NCBI RefSeq assembly: GCF_041346945.1
Contig: NZ_CP166850.1
Coordinates: 1,674,001-1,738,000 of the forward strand
Origin: Amycolatopsis sp. cg9
GTDB taxonomy: Bacteria > Actinomycetota > Actinomycetes > Mycobacteriales > Pseudonocardiaceae
Length of the DNA: 64,000 nt
Direction: 5' to 3'
The position numbers were made by a program, and so were the translations under genes. Under the pieces are notes generated by a model, which was not told the origin of the DNA, ran no database searches, and worked only from the letters and a program-made list of their open reading frames with translations. This document shows, one piece after another, positions 32,959 through 43,834 of this stretch (position 1 is the first letter of the stretch; every line of letters begins with the position of its first letter).

Positions 32959-35748
32959 TCACCCTCCCGCGCTCACCGACGCCGCCAGCTTGGCGCGGAC
33001 GTCGTCGGCGTCCGGGTGGCCCAGTTCGGTCAGCAGCCGGACCGAGCTGAGCCAGCACTCGCGGGCCAAGGCCTCAGCGCCGTACCTCGAATAGATGGTG
33101 CCCAGCTGGGCCAGGACGTCCGCGGCTTCGTACTGCTCGCCCATCTCGAAGAACATCGTGACCGAGTCGTGGATGCACGCGATGCCCTCGTCGAACCGGC
33201 CGAGGCCGATCAGGGCCAGGCCTCTGGTGTGCTGGGTGAAGCGGGTGTCCACCGGCCGGCCGTCCGGGCCGACGACGGCCAGTGCCGCGTCCGCCAGGCG
33301 CAGGGCCTGCTCGTGGTCGCCCATCGACGTGCACACGTCGCCGAGCGCGCGCAGCACGCTCGCTTCGAACTGGCCCATCCGCAGCTCGCGGACGATCTCC
33401 AGGGCCTGCTTGCCGTGCTCGTACGCCCACGCGTACTCGTCCAAGTTGTGCGAAGCCAGCGCCAGGTTGTACTGCGCCCGCGCCTCGCCCTCCCGCGCGC
33501 CGAGCTCGCGCTGGATCGCCAGCACCTGCTCCAGGTACCGCCGCGATTCCGCGTAGTTCCGGGCGACGCCGTTGACGACGCCGAGGCCGCTGAGGATGCC
33601 CGCCTCGCCGGGGCGGTGGCCGCTCGCCCGGGCCGCTTCGAGCGCCACCGTGAACACCGAACGCCAGTCGTCCAGGCGCGAGCGCGTCACGAAGTAGCTC
33701 TGCAGCAGCCAAGCGAGCTTCCAGCAGACGTCGTCGCGGCCGAGCCGGCGCGCCAGGTGCACCGCGGCGATGAGGTTGGCGGACTCTTCGACGAACCAGT
33801 CCAGCGCCTCGTGGTGGGAGCCGAAGGAGAGACCGCCGTCGAGGTCGTCGAGCTCCAGCAGCCGGTAGTAGCGCTCCGGCCGCATCCGGCGGGACGCGTC
33901 GAGGGCCGACGCCAGGTACCAGCCCAGCAGCCGGTCCAAGGCCGCGGCTCGCTGCGAAGCCGAGTCGACCTGCGAAGCGACTTCGCCGGCGTAGGCCCGG
34001 ATCAGGTCGTGGAACTGGTAGCGGCCCGGGCGCGGCTGGGCCAGCAGGTGCGCGGACGCCAGGGTCTCCAGGACCGCACGGGCCGTCGCGAGGTCCAGCC
34101 CGGCGACCGCGGCCGCCACCGGGGCGGTGAAGTCGGCGCCGGTGGCCAGGCCGAGCAGCCGCAGCAGCCGCGCCGCCGGTGGCTCCAGCGCCTGGTAGGA
34201 GTACGACAGCACCGAGCGGATGTTCGTCCCTTCGCCGTCGGCGAGGTCGAACGAACCGAGCAGGTCGTTCTCGATCGAGCCCGCGAACTCGTCGAGCGGC
34301 AGGTCGGGGAACTGCGCCGCCCGCACCGCGAGGATCCGGATGGCCAGTGGCAGCCCGCCGCAGTGGCGCACGAACCGTTCGGCCGCCGCCGGGTCGCGGG
34401 CCACCCGCTCGACGCCGATCGTGGCCGCGAGCAGCTCGGCGGCGTCCTCGTCGCCGAGCTCCTCCAGCGCGATCCGACGCGCGCCGTGCGTCGCGACCAG
34501 TCCGCGCAGCTGCCAGCGGCTGGTGACCACGACCAGGCAGCCCGGCCCCGGCAGCAGCGGGCGCACCTGCTCGGTGCGGTTGGCGTTGTCGAGCAGGACC
34601 AGCAGCCGCCGTCCCGCGGTGTGCGTCCGCCAGCTCGCCGCGCGGCCGTCGAGGTCGGCCGGGATCGCGTCGCACGGCACGCCGAGCGCGGTGAGCATCG
34701 CCTCCAGCGCCGTCGACGGCTCGACCGGTTCGCCGGGGCCGTAGCCGCGCAGGTTCAGGTAGACCTGCCCGCCGGGGAACCGGTCGGCGATCTCGTGCGC
34801 GAAGTGCACGGCCAGCGTCGTCTTGCCGAGGCCGCCCATGCCTTCGACGGACGCGATCGGCGTCGACGCGCCGGCGTCGACCGCCTCCGGCACCAGCGCG
34901 TGCAACGCCTTGAGGTCGGACTCGCGCCCGGAGAAGGTCCGCAGGTCGGCGGGCAGCTGGTGCGGCACCTGCGGTTCGGCGCCCAGCCGGTAGCGGGCCA
35001 ACCGGGCGGACTCGTCGGCGCCGGTGAGGATCGCCTGGCGGGTGCGCTGCAGCGACGGCCCGGGGTCGAGCCCGAGCTCGTCGGCGAGCACCGCGCTGAT
35101 CCGGCCGTACACGTCGAGCGCGTCAGCTCGCCGGCCCGACCGGTACAGCGCGGCCATCAGCTGCTCGTGCAGCCGCTCCCGCAACGGGTTTTCCCTGGTC
35201 AGCCGGGTCAGTTCGGGGATGACGGTGGCGTACTCGCCGACGTCGAGCAGCGCGTCCGCCCACTGTTCGCGGACCCGCAGCCGTTCCTCGGCCAGCTGGC
35301 CGGCTTCGTCGCGGTGGAGCGCGTCCGACTCGACGTTGAGCAGCGCCGGCCCGCGCCACTGTTCGAGCGCCTCGGCGAAGTGCGCGGCCGCCCGGCGGCT
35401 CTCGCCCCGGTCGAGTTCGGCCTTGCCGCGGGCGGCGAGGGCGCGGAACCGGGACAGGTCGAGCAGGCCGTCGTCGAGTTCGATCAGGTAGCCGCCGCTT
35501 TCGGTGCGGATCGCGACCTGGTCGCCCAGCGCCCGGCGCAGGCGCAGCACGTACGTCTGGAGCGCGCCCTTGGAGCGGCGGCGGTCGTCGGCCCACAGCC
35601 AGCGGCCCAGCTCCTCGACCGGCACGACCCGGTTCGCGCGCAGCAGAAGCCCGGCCAGCACGATCAGCGGCCGGCTGCCCCCGAGCGGTACCGGGCGGCC
35701 GTCGGCCGTGACCTCGGCCGGACCCAGCACGCGGAAGTCGAGGACCAC
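32959..35748 (-). CDS. AfsR/SARP-type regulator (BTAD, NB-ARC, TPR)
   Basis: 929 residues from the GTG at 35748 with GGAGAG upstream. The order is an OmpR-like winged helix (1-90; FRVLGPAEVTADG, LRRALGD), bacterial transcriptional activation domain (about 95-240), NB-ARC ATPase with P-loop GMGGLGKTTLA near 300, LLVLLDNANR and GLPLAIRILA, then C-terminal TPRs from about 630. Such proteins activate secondary metabolism or stress genes through ATP-dependent oligomers. The neighbour menC is divergent, 75 bp away. No biosynthetic cluster lies nearby, so the target is unclear. Confidence 0.93.
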   Translation of the reverse strand: MVLDFRVLGPAEVTADGRPVPLGGSRPLIVLAGLLLRANRVVPVEELGRWLWADDRRRSKGALQTYVLRLRRALGDQVAIRTESGGYLIELDDGLLDLSRFRALAARGKAELDRGESRRAAAHFAEALEQWRGPALLNVESDALHRDEAGQLAEERLRVREQWADALLDVGEYATVIPELTRLTRENPLRERLHEQLMAALYRSGRRADALDVYGRISAVLADELGLDPGPSLQRTRQAILTGADESARLARYRLGAEPQVPHQLPADLRTFSGRESDLKALHALVPEAVDAGASTPIASVEGMGGLGKTTLAVHFAHEIADRFPGGQVYLNLRGYGPGEPVEPSTALEAMLTALGVPCDAIPADLDGRAASWRTHTAGRRLLVLLDNANRTEQVRPLLPGPGCLVVVTSRWQLRGLVATHGARRIALEELGDEDAAELLAATIGVERVARDPAAAERFVRHCGGLPLAIRILAVRAAQFPDLPLDEFAGSIENDLLGSFDLADGEGTNIRSVLSYSYQALEPPAARLLRLLGLATGADFTAPVAAAVAGLDLATARAVLETLASAHLLAQPRPGRYQFHDLIRAYAGEVASQVDSASQRAAALDRLLGWYLASALDASRRMRPERYYRLLELDDLDGGLSFGSHHEALDWFVEESANLIAAVHLARRLGRDDVCWKLAWLLQSYFVTRSRLDDWRSVFTVALEAARASGHRPGEAGILSGLGVVNGVARNYAESRRYLEQVLAIQRELGAREGEARAQYNLALASHNLDEYAWAYEHGKQALEIVRELRMGQFEASVLRALGDVCTSMGDHEQALRLADAALAVVGPDGRPVDTRFTQHTRGLALIGLGRFDEGIACIHDSVTMFFEMGEQYEAADVLAQLGTIYSRYGAEALARECWLSSVRLLTELGHPDADDVRAKLAASVSAGG

Positions 35749-35823
35749 GGGGTCATTCTCTCCTCCGAATGCGCGGTTCTGCATCCGTTCGCCGATCCTG
35801 GGACGGTGGCATGATCGGCCTTG

Positions 35824-36753
35824 ATGAAGGTCTACGCGATTCCCCTGCGCACCCGGTTCCGCGGCATCACCGTCCGTGAAGGCGTCCTGCTGCGCGGCCC
35901 GGCGGGCTGGGGCGAGTTCTGCCCGTTCGCCGACTACTCGGACGCCGAGAGCGCGCCCTGGCTGCGGGCGGCGCTGGAAGCGAGCGAAGCCGGCTGGCCG
36001 GCGCCGGTCCGCGACCGGGTCGAGGTGAACACGACCGTCCCGGTGGTCGCGCCCGAGAAGGCGTACGAACTCGTGCGCGCGTCCGGCTGCCGCACGGCGA
36101 AGGTGAAGGTCGCGGACCCGCGCGTCTCCCTGGCGGACGACTGCGCCCGGGTCGAGGCGGTCCGCGACGCGCTCGGCCCGGACGGCGCGATCCGCGTCGA
36201 CGCCAACACGGCCTGGGACGTCGACACGGCGGTCCGCGCGATCACGGACCTCGACAAGGCGGCGGGCGGGCTGGAGTACGCGGAGCAGCCGTGCCCGACG
36301 ATCGACGACCTGGCCGCGGTGCGCCGCCGGGTGGGCGTCCGGATCGCCGCGGACGAGTCGATCCGCCGCGCGGAAGACCCGCTGAAGGTGGCGGTCGCCG
36401 GAGCGGCGGACATCGCGGTGCTGAAGGTGGCGCCCCTCGGGGGCGTGCGGCGGGCGCTGGAGGTCGCGGAGGCTTGCGGGCTGCCGTGCGTGGTGTCGTC
36501 GGCGGTGGAGACGAGCGTCGGCCTGGCCGCCGGCCTGGCACTGGCGGGCGCGCTCCCGGAACTCGAATTCGCTTGTGGACTGGGCACGATTTCGTTGCTG
36601 ACCGGCGACGTCTGCGCCGACTCGCTGTCCCCTGTGGACGGTCACCTGCCGGTGCCGCGCCGGGCCCCGGAGCCCACGGACGCGTACCTGGCCGCACCCG
36701 GCGTCCAAGCCTCGTGGGAAGCGCGCCTGGCGAGGGTGCGCGCGCTCACCTGA
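35824..36753 (+). CDS. menC: o-Succinylbenzoate synthase
   Basis: 309 residues, enolase superfamily. A capping domain (1-80) is followed by the barrel, with the catalytic Lys motif CRTAKVKVADP near 93, metal ligands Asp in IRVDANTAW, Glu in YAEQPC and Asp in IAADES, and a second Lys in IAVLKVAPLGG. It dehydrates SHCHC to o-succinylbenzoate in menaquinone synthesis. TTG at 35821 or ATG at 35824 could start translation; no clear ribosome site precedes either, so the transcript may be leaderless. Other men genes are not in this window. Confidence 0.9.
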   Translation: MKVYAIPLRTRFRGITVREGVLLRGPAGWGEFCPFADYSDAESAPWLRAALEASEAGWPAPVRDRVEVNTTVPVVAPEKAYELVRASGCRTAKVKVADPRVSLADDCARVEAVRDALGPDGAIRVDANTAWDVDTAVRAITDLDKAAGGLEYAEQPCPTIDDLAAVRRRVGVRIAADESIRRAEDPLKVAVAGAADIAVLKVAPLGGVRRALEVAEACGLPCVVSSAVETSVGLAAGLALAGALPELEFACGLGTISLLTGDVCADSLSPVDGHLPVPRRAPEPTDAYLAAPGVQASWEARLARVRALT

Positions 36754-36831
36754 CCCCGAGTGCGAAGTTCAGGGTCGGGGTCCGGGCCGTTCCCGATGTG
36801 GTCAGGGTGACCTGCGAGCCAGTATTGAGCC

Positions 36832-37044
36832 ATGACGAACAGCGTGTACACCCCCGCCAAGAAGCTCCGCCGCAGCCGCTCCGACAAGATGCTCACCGGC
36901 GTCTGCGGTGGCTGGTCCACCTACCTCGGCATCGACGCCAACGTCCTGCGCATCGGCCTGGTCGCCGCCGTGTTCCTCTCGGTCGGCATCGCGATCCCGA
37001 TCTACGTCGCGGCCGCCATCCTGACGCCGGAAGAGGACTCCTGA
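36832..37044 (+). CDS. PspC-domain membrane protein
   Basis: 70 residues. KKLRRSRSDKMLTGVCGGWSTYLG is the PspC signature, followed by one membrane helix (VLRIGLVAAVFLSVGIAIPI) and an acidic end. PspC proteins sense envelope stress or regulate partner kinases. It is a short independent gene between menC and the next membrane protein. Confidence 0.92.
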   Translation: MTNSVYTPAKKLRRSRSDKMLTGVCGGWSTYLGIDANVLRIGLVAAVFLSVGIAIPIYVAAAILTPEEDS

Positions 37045-37169
37045 CGGGGGCGGGCGCCGGTTCGCAGGGGGAACCGGTGCCCGCCGGGGGTGCGTTCGGC
37101 CGAGCACGGTAGGCCGGGCGGCGCAAAAGCACGGCGCGGGCCCCGTTCGAGGGGTTAGGGTCCGCTCTC

Positions 37170-37493
37170 GTGGATCAAGGGAGCAGGACGGCCGCGAAGG
37201 TCGTCGTCGGGATCCTGGGCGGCCTGTACCTGATCGCCGGGCTGGGGTTGACCGCCTTCGCCGCGTTCTTCGCGCTCGCGTTCAACGACACCGGCAGCAC
37301 GACGGTCACGAAGACCGTGCTCTACACCGCCGCCGGGCTGGCGATCTGGATCCTGCTCACCGGGATCGGCGCGATCGTCGTCGCGCTGGAAGCGGAAGAA
37401 GCGAGCACCGCCTGGCTCGGGGGCCTCGGCGTGCTCGCGCTCGGCGTCGTCATCTTGGGCGCCTACGCCGTCTGGTTCTTCACGAAACCATAG
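37170..37493 (+). CDS. Small membrane protein, three helices
   Basis: 107 residues, starting MDQGSRTAAKVVVGILGG, with hydrophobic segments near 10-36, 46-70 and 80-103. No family recognised. GTG start at 37170 following GGG-rich DNA. It ends where a strong bidirectional terminator begins. Confidence 0.7.
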   Translation: MDQGSRTAAKVVVGILGGLYLIAGLGLTAFAAFFALAFNDTGSTTVTKTVLYTAAGLAIWILLTGIGAIVVALEAEEASTAWLGGLGVLALGVVILGAYAVWFFTKP

Positions 37494-37530
37494 GAAAAGC
37501 CCGGCCCGCCGAAGCGGACCGGGCTTTTCC
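37493..37530. terminator. Bidirectional terminator before groEL end
   Basis: GGAAAAGCCCGG (37493-37504) pairs with CCGGGCTTTTCC (37519-37530). The stem carries A-run and T-run arms and so can end both the small membrane gene (rightward) and groEL (leftward). Confidence 0.88.
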
Positions 37531-37546
37531 CGTCAAGCGACCGGAC

Positions 37547-39349
<1,803 letters not shown>

Positions 39350-39376
39350 TTAGCACTCTCGGGGGGAGAGTGCAAG
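39350..39376 (-). promoter_or_regulatory. CIRCE element 2 (HrcA operator)
   Basis: TTAGCACTC-N9-GAGTGCAAG; the left arm is the exact consensus and the right arm differs in its last three bases. It lies eight bases from the first element, further from the gene, giving a double operator for HrcA. Confidence 0.88.
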
Positions 39377-39399
39377 AAGACCTGCTCAGCGCCGCACGA

Positions 39400-40884
39400 T
39401 CAGTTGCTCGGCTTGATGGTGATCGACGTCGGCGGGGCGTTCAGCGACGACGTCGGGTTGGTCTGCGAGTCGCCGCCGGGGCCGACCGGGATGTTCGGGG
39501 CCGTCGTCTGGCCACCGCCGCCGCTGTCGTCGCCGTTGAACAGGAAGATCGCGCCCACGACCAGGCCGGCCACGACGACCAGCCCGAGGACGATGAAGAT
39601 CCACTTCTTGCCGCCGCTGCTCTTCGGCTGGTGGAACGCGCCGGCGCCGCCCGCGGGCATCGGCGGGCGCAGGCGCATCGGGTCCTGGCCGTAGCCGGGC
39701 GGTGGCCCCTGCGGCGGCATGCCCGGCTGCTGCGGGTAGCCGTAGCCCTGCGGGGGCATGCCCTGCGGCGGCATGCCCGGCTGCTGCTGCGGGTAGCCGT
39801 ACCCGGGCGGCGGGCCCTGCGGCGGCATCCCCTGGGGCGGTGGCCCCTGCGGACCGCCAGGACCTTGCGGCCCCTGGCCGTAGCCGGGCTGCTGCTGTCC
39901 TCCGTACGGGTGCACGGGGGCCCCCTCTCCCTGCGGTGCGCTGTTCTGGTGCGGCCCCTGTTGTACCTGACCAGGACGGTGCGGCGCGGGAACTCCACCC
40001 GAATTGGACCCGGGCGGGCCCGGCGGGGTGTCGGACGTGGCCAGCTGGCCGAGCGCGCGGCGGGCGGCCGCGACCATCTCGACGCAGCTCGGGTAGCGGT
40101 CGGCCGGGTTCTTCGCCATCCCCTTGCGGACGACCTCGTCGATCGACGGCGGCAGCGCGACGGCGCGCGAGATCGCCGGCGGTTCGCCGTTGAGGTGCCC
40201 CTTGATCACCGTCGGCACGTCGCCCTTGAACGGCGGGCTCCCCGTCAGGCACGCGTAGAGGACGCACGTCAGCGCGTACTGGTCGGTGCGCCCGTCCAGC
40301 GGCTCGCCGCGCAGGTGCTCCGGCGCCGCGTACGTGGGCGAACCGAGGAAGTCGCCGCCGCGCGTCCGGTGACCGGTCGCACCGCGGCGCGTCAGCCCGA
40401 AGTCGGCGACGTAGACGTGCTCGCGCGACGTCTCCTTCTTCGTCACGAGCACGTTCGCCGGCTTGACGTCCAGGTGGACCAGACCACGGTTGTGCAGGGT
40501 GTCGAGGGCGTCCGCGACCTGGTCGAGCATCGTCAGGGCGCGCGCGGGCGCGATCGGGCCGCCGGCGATCAAGCCGGCGAGGTCACCGCCGTCGACCATC
40601 CGCATGGCGATGTACAACATGCCGTCGAGCTCGCCGAAGTCGTACAGCGGCACGACATTGGCGTGGTCGATCGCGGAGGTGTTGCGCGCCTCGTCGACGA
40701 ACCGCTCGCGGAACTCGGCGTCGGCCCCGAGGTGGTCACCGATCACCTTCAGCGCCACCTTGCGGCCGAGACGCACGTCCGTGGCCTTGTAGGTGACGCT
40801 CATGCCGCCCTTGCCGAGCACCCCGTCGATGCGGTAGTTGCCCAGCCGGCGACCGGTGAGGTCCCCCGACACATCGCCTGTCAC
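39400..40884 (-). CDS. Membrane Ser/Thr protein kinase (PASTA-less)
   Basis: 494 residues. Kinase domain about 15-275: glycine loop LGKGGMSVTYKA, Lys in VALKVI, catalytic loop HLDVKPANVL, DFG in VADFGLTRRG, APE in TYAAPEHLRG. The usual Arg before the catalytic Asp is Leu, so it lacks the RD arginine. A Pro/Gly/Gln repeat linker (PPQGMPPQGYGYPQQPG type) spans about 300-420, then one membrane helix near 424-446 and a short outside tail with no PASTA or other sensor domain. It probably signals envelope state; substrates unknown. Confidence 0.92.
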   Translation of the reverse strand: MTGDVSGDLTGRRLGNYRIDGVLGKGGMSVTYKATDVRLGRKVALKVIGDHLGADAEFRERFVDEARNTSAIDHANVVPLYDFGELDGMLYIAMRMVDGGDLAGLIAGGPIAPARALTMLDQVADALDTLHNRGLVHLDVKPANVLVTKKETSREHVYVADFGLTRRGATGHRTRGGDFLGSPTYAAPEHLRGEPLDGRTDQYALTCVLYACLTGSPPFKGDVPTVIKGHLNGEPPAISRAVALPPSIDEVVRKGMAKNPADRYPSCVEMVAAARRALGQLATSDTPPGPPGSNSGGVPAPHRPGQVQQGPHQNSAPQGEGAPVHPYGGQQQPGYGQGPQGPGGPQGPPPQGMPPQGPPPGYGYPQQQPGMPPQGMPPQGYGYPQQPGMPPQGPPPGYGQDPMRLRPPMPAGGAGAFHQPKSSGGKKWIFIVLGLVVVAGLVVGAIFLFNGDDSGGGGQTTAPNIPVGPGGDSQTNPTSSLNAPPTSITIKPSN

Positions 40885-40948
40885 GCCCGCAGCCTAACGC
40901 CCCAGGTTCGGCGCTTGCCGGGGGTTCGCCGATCAGGTGAGCGAGTGG

Positions 40949-41155
40949 CTACGAAACCTTCCGCACGTCGGCTGCCTGGCTACGACCGTCGCGGCCGGAC
41001 TGCACTTCGAACTCGACGCGATCGCCTTCGTCCAGAGTGCGGAATCCTTCGGACTGGATGGCCGAATAGTGGACGAAGACGTCCGGCCCCTCCGTGGATT
41101 CGATGAACCCGTAGCCCTTTTCCGAGTTGAACCATTTGACGGTGCCGACAGCCAC
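40949..41155 (-). CDS. Cold-shock domain protein
   Basis: 68 residues from a GTG at 41155 with GGGAGG upstream. RNP1 KGYGFIES and RNP2 VFVHYSAI are both present in the single OB-fold ([13 protein letters not shown]...). Binds single-stranded RNA or DNA as a chaperone. It lies 64 bp upstream of the kinase gene on the same strand, probably with its own promoter. Confidence 0.96.
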   Translation of the reverse strand: MAVGTVKWFNSEKGYGFIESTEGPDVFVHYSAIQSEGFRTLDEGDRVEFEVQSGRDGRSQAADVRKVS

Positions 41156-41267
41156 GGCGCCCTCCCTCAGCACAAAGGATCCGCTGGCCCGAGCGGATGC
41201 CAGCGGCGGAAGTGCCAATCACGCTACCGGAATTATTGTCCGCGGCAATGGGCAATTCGTCCGAAGA

Positions 41268-41891
41268 TCACGTGCCCGAAAGGCGTCTGTTCCGCGCGTG
41301 CACGAGCACGGTCCCCGGCCCCGCGAAGTCGACGGCGAGCCCTTCACCGCTGCGCAGCGACTGCGAGCCGCCCGGGTCGAGCGCCCGCAGGCGGCACTGG
41401 ACGGTGTCCGGGTAGGCCAGCAGGTAGTCCGGCCGGACCGTGACCAGCTCGCCCTTGCCCAGTTCGAACGCGTCCACCGGGCCGGGCGCGGCCAGCACGA
41501 GCGGGCCGGTTCCGCTGTAGTGCTCGAGGAACCCCGAGTCGGCGCCGAAGAGCTGCTGCAACGGCGTCCAGTTCGGGTCGTGCCGGACCGTCGAGGGCCT
41601 TACCAGCACCGCGTCGCGGTGCACCGACCAGCCGGTGCTGCCGCCGACGTCCAGCGGGTAGACGTCGCCGGGGCGCAGCGGCGCGAAGTCGATCCAGCCG
41701 CCGTCGGACGGCGCGGTGTAGACCACCGCCGTCGCCTTGCTCGCGCGGACGCCGCCGCGGCCGGCCGGGGTTTCGGTGACCCCGAACCGGCTGGCGAGCA
41801 ACGTCTCGGGTGCCGCCTGCACGGCCTCGCCCGGGTCCAGCAGGACGCGGGCGACGCCGAAGCCGGGCGTGTGCCGGGTCTGGACGCGCAT
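41268..41891 (-). CDS. AIM24-family protein, short copy
   Basis: 207 residues. AIM24 beta-barrel pattern: VARVLLDPGEAVQA near the start, GGWIDFAPLRPGDVYPLDV, SGFLEHYSGTGPLVLAA and LVTVRPDYLLAYPDTV. The ATG shares one base with the stop of the upstream AIM24 gene (TGATG), so the two are translated together. AIM24 proteins resemble the mitochondrial protein of that name and the tryptophan RNA-binding attenuator fold; function in bacteria unknown. It is more diverged than its partner. Confidence 0.85.
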   Translation of the reverse strand: MRVQTRHTPGFGVARVLLDPGEAVQAAPETLLASRFGVTETPAGRGGVRASKATAVVYTAPSDGGWIDFAPLRPGDVYPLDVGGSTGWSVHRDAVLVRPSTVRHDPNWTPLQQLFGADSGFLEHYSGTGPLVLAAPGPVDAFELGKGELVTVRPDYLLAYPDTVQCRLRALDPGGSQSLRSGEGLAVDFAGPGTVLVHARNRRLSGT

Positions 41892-42568
41892 CAGCGGGAG
41901 GGGACGTGGGAGATGATCCAGTTCACCAACGCGGACGGGTTGCGCGTCTGCGTCATGATCTGGCCCGGGCCGACGAAGTCGAACACCAGGCCTTCGCCGC
42001 TCTTCATGGACTGGATGATGCCCTGCGCGACCTTCCGGATCTGGTACTGCACGGTGTCGGCGTACGCGACCACGTGCCCGGTGTCGACGGTGACCATCTC
42101 GCCCTGCTGCAGTGTGATGGTCTCGACCGCGCCGTAGCAGGAGACGAGCAGCTGGCCCTGTCCGGTGGCGTGGGTCAGGAACCCGCCCTCGCCGCCCATC
42201 AGGTTCTTCATGCCGCCCCACTTGGTCTCGGTCTGCACGCCGTGCGACGACGCGAGCCAGCAGCCGCGGGTGACGGCCCAGCCGGTGCGGCCGTCGAGCG
42301 GGATCACCTGGATGTCACCGGGCAGGTTGGCCGAGACGTCGACCCAGCCGCCGTTCTGCGGCGCGGTGAAGGTGGAGATGAAGAAGGACTCGCCGCCGAG
42401 GAAGGCGCGGCCGAGCCCCTTCATGATCCCGCCCTGTGCCTGCGACTGGACCTGCACGCCGTAGCTGGTGGCCATCATCGCGCCGGATTCCACCTGGCAC
42501 GGCTCCCCGGGCGCCAGCATCAGCCGGGCGACGGCGAACGAAGGCTGTTGACGGACCTGAACCTGCAT
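41891..42568 (-). CDS. AIM24-family protein
   Basis: 225 residues, close to the family norm: MQVQVRQQPSFAVARLMLAP, ESGAMMATSYGVQVQSQAQGG, RAFLGGESFFISTFTAPQN, LPGDIQVIPLDG, GGEGGFLTHATGQGQLLVSCYG and TVDTGHVVAYADTVQYQI. First gene of a two-gene AIM24 operon that points away from moeA, whose start is 72 bp away. Function unknown. Confidence 0.92.
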   Translation of the reverse strand: MQVQVRQQPSFAVARLMLAPGEPCQVESGAMMATSYGVQVQSQAQGGIMKGLGRAFLGGESFFISTFTAPQNGGWVDVSANLPGDIQVIPLDGRTGWAVTRGCWLASSHGVQTETKWGGMKNLMGGEGGFLTHATGQGQLLVSCYGAVETITLQQGEMVTVDTGHVVAYADTVQYQIRKVAQGIIQSMKSGEGLVFDFVGPGQIMTQTRNPSALVNWIISHVPSR

Positions 42569-42640
42569 GCTTGCTCCCCATCGGCGTGCTCGTGACGGGC
42601 AGAGTCTTGCACGAGCCCGAAAGGCGGGGAGGATGGTCCG

Positions 42641-43834
42641 GTGATCTCCGTCGACGACTACCGCGACCGCGTCGCCGAACTGCTCGGCACCGCACCCGCG
42701 GCCACGCTGCCCCTCGCCGCCGCGGCCGGCCTCGTGCTGGCCGAGGACGTGCGGGCCGGCGTCTCCCTGCCGCCCTTCGACAACTCCGCGATGGACGGCT
42801 ACGCGGTCCGCGCCGCCGACGTCACCGCGGCGCCGGTGACCCTGCCGGTGGCCGACGACATCCCGGCCGGCCGGGTCGACTTCCGGCCCCTCGAGCCGGG
42901 CACCGCGCACCGGATCATGACCGGTGCCCCGCTGCCGCCCGGCGCGGACGCGGTGGTGATGGTGGAGGACACCGACGGCGGCACGGAGACCGTGACGATC
43001 TCGGCGCCTGCCCGCGAAGGCGCGCACATCCGGCGGACCGGCGAGGACGTCGTGGCCGACAGCGTCGCCCTGCACGCCGGGACGGTCCTCGGCCACTCCC
43101 AGCTCGGCCTCGCGGCCGCGGTCGGGCTGGCCGAGGTCCGGGTGCACCGGCCGCTGCGGGTGCTGGTCGCCTCGACCGGCACCGAGCTGATCGACGCGCC
43201 CGCCCCGCTGCGGCACGGCCAGATCTACGAGTCCAACAGCGTGATGCTCGCCGCCGCGATCCGCGCCCTCGGCTGCGAGGTCGACGTCGTCCGCAGCGTC
43301 GTCGACGACGTCGAGGAGTTCCGCAAGGTCATCGAGCCGAAGCTGGCCGACGCCGACCTGCTGGTGACGTCCGGCGGCGTCAGCGCGGGCGCCTACGAGG
43401 TGGTCAAGGACGCGCTGACCGGCCAGGGCGTCGAGTTCGCCAAGATCGCGATGCAGCCGGGCGGGCCGCAGGGCTGCGGGCGCTGGCAGGGCGTGCCGGT
43501 GGTGACGTTGCCCGGCAATCCGGTGAGCGTCCTGGTGTCGTTCGAAGCGTTCCTGCGCCCGGCGCTGCTGACGGCCATGGGCCACACCGACGTCTCGCGG
43601 CGGCGCGTGCGGGCCCGGCTGACGGAGGAGATGAGCTCGCCCGCCGGCCGCCGCCAGTACCGCCGGGGCGTGTTCACGCCGTCCGACCGCGAGGTGACCG
43701 GGATCGTCGGGCCGCGCGGCGGGCCGGGGTCGCACCTGCTGGCCGCGTTCACGCAGGCCAACTGCCTGATCGTGCTGCCGGAGGACGTCACTTCGGCAGC
43801 GGTCGGGCAAGAGGTGGACGTGCTGCTGCTCTGA
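42641..43834 (+). CDS. moeA: Molybdopterin molybdenumtransferase
   Basis: 397 residues, complete MoeA: LPPFDNSAMDGYAVRAADV near 45, PAGRVDFRPLEPGTAHRIMTGAPLPPGADAVV, the MPT-binding core RVLVASTGTELI, VTSGGVSAGAYEVVKDAL and LPGNPVSVLVSFEAFLRPAL. It inserts molybdate into adenylylated molybdopterin. Its last 47 bases overlap the convergent MFS gene. A moeA copy between groEL2 and psd also occurs in mycobacteria, as I recall. Confidence 0.95.
   Translation: MISVDDYRDRVAELLGTAPAATLPLAAAAGLVLAEDVRAGVSLPPFDNSAMDGYAVRAADVTAAPVTLPVADDIPAGRVDFRPLEPGTAHRIMTGAPLPPGADAVVMVEDTDGGTETVTISAPAREGAHIRRTGEDVVADSVALHAGTVLGHSQLGLAAAVGLAEVRVHRPLRVLVASTGTELIDAPAPLRHGQIYESNSVMLAAAIRALGCEVDVVRSVVDDVEEFRKVIEPKLADADLLVTSGGVSAGAYEVVKDALTGQGVEFAKIAMQPGGPQGCGRWQGVPVVTLPGNPVSVLVSFEAFLRPALLTAMGHTDVSRRRVRARLTEEMSSPAGRRQYRRGVFTPSDREVTGIVGPRGGPGSHLLAAFTQANCLIVLPEDVTSAAVGQEVDVLLL

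Noticed and set aside
33016..35814. 932-codon open frame antisense to the AfsR-like regulator
   Set aside because: Composition is antisense-like; winged-helix, NB-ARC and TPR motifs are clear on the minus strand.
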